From: JBBIRM01 sp037441765
Lineage (GTDB): Bacteria; Desulfobacterota; BSN033; UBA1163
Reading direction: 5' to 3'
Assembly (NCBI GenBank): GCA_037441765.1
Contig: JBBIRM010000104.1
Location: 1-9,927, forward strand
Length of the DNA stretch: 9,927 bases
The notes under the pieces: model-generated
The model's database searches: none
What the model saw: only the letters and a program-made list of their open reading frames with translations
What the model was told of the DNA's origin: nothing
Shown: positions 6,793-9,927 of the stretch, in pieces
Layout of the letters: each line of letters starts with the position of its first letter
Numbering within the stretch: the stretch's first letter is position 1
Program-made: the position numbers and the translations under genes

Positions 6793-7480
6793 CCTTTTTA
6801 GCCTCCAATACGACCTGACACACCGGAAAAAGCCCCAAAGGGACCTTCAACCTTGGTAAACCAATGATGGGTGAAACCAAACGCCATTTCTTATTGCCTT
6901 CCGTTACCTGAAGGATGGAAATGTCATTATACCCACACTCCATCAATATCTCTTTCAGCCTTTTGGTAGAAAATATTAAGACCTCTGGTTGCTTGGTTAA
7001 CGTGCAAAAAATTTTTACAAAAAAATAAAATATTCTCTCTATCTTTTCCAGCCATCGAGAGATACAAGGCTCAACGACCATAAGGTTTCCATTCTCCTTC
7101 AAGAGATTCCATCCCTCCATCAAAGCCTGTTTTACTTGAACCTCTGTCTCTTCGATCTTCCTCCCGGTTAAGTGATGTAGAATGCTTCGGTAAAAAAGGG
7201 TGTCAAAGATTTCCTTCTTAAAAGGGGGGGCGAGGGCATTGCCACATATCTTTTGAATGCTCGGATCGCCTTTTTTTAACATCGAGAGTGAAAAATCGAG
7301 GCCTATATATTGCTGGGTATTGGGTGAAACAAAATCTCGAACGCCCCCACAACCAATATCAAGGACTTTTGGCCCCATCCTCGGTTTAATCCATTGACCT
7401 AACTCCTCTCTCAATCCTCTGGTCTTAATAATATTGCTATATTTTTTAGAAACCTGCTCGAAGAAATCCTGATGCTTCAT
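6773..7480 (-). CDS. Class I SAM-dependent methyltransferase
   Basis: A 235-residue protein of the Methyltransf_11 type. Motif I is KVLDIGCGG (38-46) for S-adenosylmethionine binding. YIGLDFSLSML (58-68) supplies the acidic residue D62 that normally contacts the ribose. GNALAPPFKKEIFDTLF with SILHHL follows as motifs II/III, and LLKENGNLMVVEP is the usual strand-5 region. The acceptor cannot be deduced. The position between a sugar acetyltransferase and a flippase-like gene suggests a sugar, polyprenyl or glycan O-methylation. ATG 7480 lies three bases after the stop of the GNAT gene; no good ribosome binding site is visible (TTATATAAATT before the ATG), so translation probably depends on ribosomes finishing the upstream gene. 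The 3' end overlaps the next gene by 20 bp. Confidence 0.88.
   Translation of the reverse strand: MKHQDFFEQVSKKYSNIIKTRGLREELGQWIKPRMGPKVLDIGCGGVRDFVSPNTQQYIGLDFSLSMLKKGDPSIQKICGNALAPPFKKEIFDTLFYRSILHHLTGRKIEETEVQVKQALMEGWNLLKENGNLMVVEPCISRWLEKIERIFYFFVKIFCTLTKQPEVLIFSTKRLKEILMECGYNDISILQVTEGNKKWRLVSPIIGLPRLKVPLGLFPVCQVVLEAKKGAKRAI
6802..6806 (-). promoter_or_regulatory. Ribosome binding site for the GTG start of the flippase-like gene
   Basis: GGAGG on the minus strand, nine bases before GTG 6792, placed inside the last codons of the methyltransferase gene. It supports a GTG start with a 20 bp gene overlap. Confidence 0.65.
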
Positions 7481-7483
7481 AAT

Positions 7484-8560
7484 TTATATAACGTCGGTAT
7501 CCCCCCAGTTCACATACCATTTTTGGGGATCAAAAAGTATGTCACTTTTTTCATGGGAATAAATCATAAACAAAAATGTTTTAAAACTCGGAATAAATCC
7601 ATATCTTCTCAACAATTTATAGTAAGGATGAACCCTGGGGACCATGAAGCCAAGTAAATCAACCCCTTGTATCTGGCTGAACTCAATCCCTCTGTCTACC
7701 AGGAACATTAAAATTTTTTCGTCAAGCGCCAACAAATCAACAATCACTGCGCTATTAAATCCAAGAAGAGCAACCTTTCTGAGGATGATATAGCCTTTCA
7801 TCTCGCCTCCCTTTATCGCCCTGTAAATAGTGTAAGTTCGCGTTGGATGTTGAAAATAACGCCAGTTGAAATAGGTCTGATCACGGATTCCAATGATTTG
7901 ATTCAGGGAGATGGCCTTTTGCCAAAAATGATCGAATAGAATATCCCATTGAGTTATCTCTTCAATCTCAATCTTCTCCATTCCAATTTTTTTCTTATTT
8001 GAAAAAAGAAGGGTATAAAATATTTTTATGGACCGCCCGAGGATAACGCTGAGGGGTTGAAAATGGAGATAGTGATTTAAAATATTATTAAATTTCATAG
8101 GGTAAACCAAAACTGGTAATTTTACCACATTTTTCCATCCAATCTTTTTAAGCCCTCGGATGGTCTCCGGCCGAATCGGATAGGCTGTCATAAAATGTTT
8201 ATTTTCTTTTTTAACCCTTTGAGCAGCATAATTTCCTAACTCTAAAAATATACCCTGTCTTCGATAATCCCTGTGAACCATTAAATCGAGAGATAGGGTA
8301 CCAAAAACTAACTCTCCCATAATGGAAAAACGCCTTGGAATATCCGCAAAGTGACCTATGATCTTGCCCCCATCTTCTACAATATAAATCAATGCCTTCC
8401 CATCCGCCCCTTCTAAAAATTCCCACCTCCAGAACCGGGGATCCTGCTTATCCTTTTCCACACTGCCAAAAACATCATTTCTAAGGGATAGAATGCCTTC
8501 CATGTCTTTTTCATTTCCATCCCTAACTACCCAACTTCTTTTTTCGCCCCTCTCTTCCAT
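7484..8560 (-). CDS. GNAT family N-acetyltransferase, two-domain type
   Basis: A 358-residue protein. The first half is a GNAT fold: VVRDGNEKDMEGILSLRNDVF (11-31), IIGHFADIPRRF (67-78), and acetyl-CoA binding motif A in LDLMVHRDYRRQGIFLELG (91-109), where R-R-Q-G-I marks the pyrophosphate loop. The second half (about 200-358) resembles another degenerate GNAT-like unit, with YFNWRYFQHP, MKGYIILRK and a conserved-looking end WYVNWGDTDVI. This layout matches the long GNAT proteins found in polysaccharide gene clusters, which probably acetylate an amino sugar, although aminoacyl transfer cannot be excluded. The ATG at 8560 has no strong ribosome binding site (AGATATAG just before it). It is the first gene after the AT-rich gap and is followed three bases later by the methyltransferase gene. 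Confidence 0.82.
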   Translation of the reverse strand: MEERGEKRSWVVRDGNEKDMEGILSLRNDVFGSVEKDKQDPRFWRWEFLEGADGKALIYIVEDGGKIIGHFADIPRRFSIMGELVFGTLSLDLMVHRDYRRQGIFLELGNYAAQRVKKENKHFMTAYPIRPETIRGLKKIGWKNVVKLPVLVYPMKFNNILNHYLHFQPLSVILGRSIKIFYTLLFSNKKKIGMEKIEIEEITQWDILFDHFWQKAISLNQIIGIRDQTYFNWRYFQHPTRTYTIYRAIKGGEMKGYIILRKVALLGFNSAVIVDLLALDEKILMFLVDRGIEFSQIQGVDLLGFMVPRVHPYYKLLRRYGFIPSFKTFLFMIYSHEKSDILFDPQKWYVNWGDTDVI

Positions 8561-8602
8561 CTATATCTAACACTTCTTTTTGTTAATAACTTTAGATTGA
8601 AG

Positions 8603-8631
8603 AATTTATCTAATTTCTTAAAATAAAGCAA
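8603..8631 (-). promoter_or_regulatory. Weak sigma-70-like promoter candidate before the GNAT gene
   Basis: On the minus strand, TTGCTT (8631-8626) is followed by a 17 bp spacer and TAAATT (8608-8603). The matches to consensus are partial (three and four of six), but the spacing is ideal. The site lies in the AT-rich 242 bp gap (8561-8802), the only long gap between genes in the window, and would give a leader of about 35 bases before ATG 8560. The rest of the gap shows no convincing gene, terminator hairpin or RNA. AT-rich sequence makes chance matches likely. Confidence 0.3.
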
Positions 8632-8802
8632 GGGATTTTAACTAAATATGATGCTTTAAGAAAAATTTGAATTTATAATCTTCACTCTATTGCAGAAGAA
8701 AGGGTAATTAGATTGATAAATTGAAAGGCAACTTATAGGGGGACTTTAATGGAAATATTCCTTGAATCCTCCCTGACTTTTTATTATTAGAGCATTTTAT
8801 CA

Positions 8803-9927
8803 TTAATTCTTTATCTGTTGAAATTTTAATTGTGGTAAAGGAGAGTTCTTTTTGAATTGGTTAAGAAAATCTATGATAATCTCTGTCATCCTTTCTACCC
8901 TCTTTTGCCAGAGATGTTCTTTGGCTAACTCTTTTCTTTTAAGTTGGGCCTCGATACTATTTCTCCTTAGTAACTTTTCAATCTTTTCTTCCATCTCATA
9001 GATATCGGTGTAAAACTCCACAACCTCCTTGAAATCCTCAATATCCCTAAGACGGGAAGAGACAATGGGTTTTCCAGCAGCCAGATATTGGTAGAATTTA
9101 GTAGGACAGATCATCTGAGTAAATTCATTCACTTTAAAAGGAATGGTACAGATGTCAAAAAATGCAAGGTAATTCGGGATTTGTTCATACTTTTTTTCTC
9201 CGAGAAAATAGATATTCGAAATATTCTTAAGCCTTAAAAATTTCTTTGAGGTTATGGGGCCAATAAACACAAAGGACCAATTTTTCCTTTTAAGCGCGAT
9301 CTCTTGAATCAATTTTTCATCAACCCATTCTCCCAAAGTCCCCATATATCCAATGATCGGCTTTGGAATATCCCTAAGGTCTAAAGGTTCTTCAGTAGGA
9401 CTCTTCTCAAAAAGGGAATAATCCACTCCATTTGGGATAAGAAAACAATTTTTATTAAATAGAGAACTCTTTTCTTTCAATCCCCTGGATGAGCAGAATA
9501 CTACGTCCACCGACTTTAGGAGTTGTTGCTCTAATCTCCTTAGTTTTTCTCTATTGAAAGGAAGCGAAGGGAAACGGACATAATCATCGCAGACATCATA
9601 ATAGGAGATCAAATAACCCAAACCCTCAAGGATATCTTTATAATAGAAGGGAAAAGAAAATCCCAGGATAAAATCATCCATAGAGAGTTTTTTTGTGCAG
9701 TGCCTTATTTTCAGAATAAGAAAATGGCTATTAATTCGATGAATCATTTCATTGGAGCGGGCAAATGGGAGGAGGGATGGGGGGGAATAGATGTAAAGTC
9801 TCTCGTGAATCATTTTTAAAGACTCTCTGTAACTTAGGTTCATGCCTTTTCTCCTTTGAGAAAAGCAAGTTACAAAAGAAAGGGGCGGTTCGATAAAGAG
9901 GACCTTAAAGGTTTGACTGAGTCCTGA
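8803..9927 (-). CDS. Glycosyltransferase, GT1/GT4-like TuaH-type (5' end beyond window)
   Basis: 374 residues are visible and the frame is open to the right edge, so the true start is outside. The first visible residues include FKVLFIEPP, which matches the N-terminal 'h-V-L-Y-V-E-P-P' strand of TuaH-like transferases, so the ATG at 9843 is internal. Later landmarks, numbered from that ATG, are ISYYDVCDDY (79-88), DVVFCSSRGL (113-122), LIPNGVDYSLF (135-145, the N-G-V-D hinge), IIGYMGTLGEWVD (163-175), NIYFLGEKKYEQIPNYL (210-226) and CPTKFYQYLAAGKPIVSS (246-263). The protein is a cytoplasmic GT-B enzyme adding a sugar from a nucleotide donor to a growing glycan. The usual glutamate of the EYLA-x-G-K-P donor motif is glutamine (Q252). 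The 3' end is TAA at 8805-8803, followed by the AT-rich gap. Confidence 0.88.
   Translation of the reverse strand, partial: SGLSQTFKVLFIEPPLSFVTCFSQRRKGMNLSYRESLKMIHERLYIYSPPSLLPFARSNEMIHRINSHFLILKIRHCTKKLSMDDFILGFSFPFYYKDILEGLGYLISYYDVCDDYVRFPSLPFNREKLRRLEQQLLKSVDVVFCSSRGLKEKSSLFNKNCFLIPNGVDYSLFEKSPTEEPLDLRDIPKPIIGYMGTLGEWVDEKLIQEIALKRKNWSFVFIGPITSKKFLRLKNISNIYFLGEKKYEQIPNYLAFFDICTIPFKVNEFTQMICPTKFYQYLAAGKPIVSSRLRDIEDFKEVVEFYTDIYEMEEKIEKLLRRNSIEAQLKRKELAKEHLWQKRVERMTEIIIDFLNQFKKNSPLPQLKFQQIKN
9851..9857 (-). promoter_or_regulatory. Strong Shine-Dalgarno-like site inside the TuaH-type glycosyltransferase gene
   Basis: AAAGGAG on the minus strand, seven bases before an in-frame ATG at 9843. 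It has ideal form and spacing, yet family-like coding sequence continues in frame upstream of it. It may be a chance site (it encodes Q-R-R-K codons) or a genuine internal start giving a shorter product. Confidence 0.4.

Noticed and set aside
8592..8716. Direct repeat TTAGATTGA at 8592-8600 and 8708-8716
   Set aside because: Two nine-base copies in an AT-rich gap are not enough to suggest an operator; the surrounding bases do not match.
8751..8761. Small palindrome GGAAATATTCC after the TuaH-like gene
   Set aside because: The stem is only four pairs and no T-run follows, so it does not make a credible intrinsic terminator.
8749..8790. Thirteen-residue micro-ORF on the plus strand (ATG 8749 to TAG 8790) with AGGGGG six bases upstream
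   Set aside because: It is too short to judge, in AT-rich sequence where such matches arise by chance, and opposite to the direction of all neighbours. No promoter with good spacing is seen.
1..9927. Search for CRISPR arrays, tRNA genes, insertion sequences and integrases
   Set aside because: No regularly spaced repeats, tRNA-like cloverleaf, transposase motif or terminal inverted repeats were noticed; nearly all the sequence is explained by the minus-strand genes.

Overview
The window is a continuous stretch of a surface-glycan (exopolysaccharide, O-antigen or glycolipid) biosynthesis locus. All ten recognisable genes lie on the minus strand, so the direction of transcription runs from the right edge to the left edge. 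The DNA is moderately AT-rich. The protein types suggest a Gram-negative bacterium, possibly of the Desulfobacterota/Nitrospirota kind often recovered from metagenomes. They are a GT39 transferase, an exosortase-type polysaccharide deacetylase, a soluble alkaline-phosphatase-superfamily enzyme and a double-GNAT protein. No rRNA or marker gene is present, so the taxonomic guess is weak.

Layout in transcription order: (1) a TuaH-like glycosyltransferase (9927 to 8803) whose 5' end lies beyond the window; (2) an AT-rich gap of 242 bp with a weak promoter candidate; (3) a two-domain GNAT acetyltransferase (8560 to 7484); (4) a class I SAM methyltransferase (7480 to 6773); (5) a flippase-like integral membrane protein of the LPG_synthase_TM family (6792 to 5782, GTG start); (6) a GT39 polytopic glycosyltransferase (about 5673 to 4174); (7) a soluble phosphodiesterase/phosphatase of the alkaline phosphatase superfamily (4132 to 2447); (8) a hexapeptide-repeat acyltransferase (2424 to 1927); (9) a polysaccharide deacetylase with a DUF3473-like C-terminus (1930 to 1043); (10) a soluble DPM1-like GT2 glycosyltransferase (1038 to 319); (11) the first 89 codons of a DUF2304 small membrane protein (269 to 1, cut by the left edge). 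Genes 3 to 11 are tightly packed, with 4 bp and 20 bp overlaps and gaps of 3 to about 108 bp, so they probably form one transcript.

A coherent reading is a polyprenyl-phosphate-sugar route. The GT2 enzyme, perhaps held at the membrane by the DUF2304 protein, would make a lipid-phosphate sugar. The LPG_synthase_TM protein is a candidate for moving or handling a lipid-linked intermediate across the membrane. The GT39 enzyme would transfer the sugar on the outer face of the membrane. The TuaH-like transferase, GNAT protein, methyltransferase, hexapeptide acyltransferase and deacetylase would build and decorate the glycan. The substrate of the soluble phosphodiesterase is the main unknown. No polymerase, Wzx, exosortase or PEP-CTERM gene is seen in this window.

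Several gene ends needed correction. The TuaH-like gene continues in frame past an attractive internal ATG to the window edge. The GT2 gene most likely starts 25 codons inside its longest open frame, and the GT39 gene 16 codons inside its longest frame. The DUF2304 gene at the left edge has no stop codon in the window and is easy to miss.
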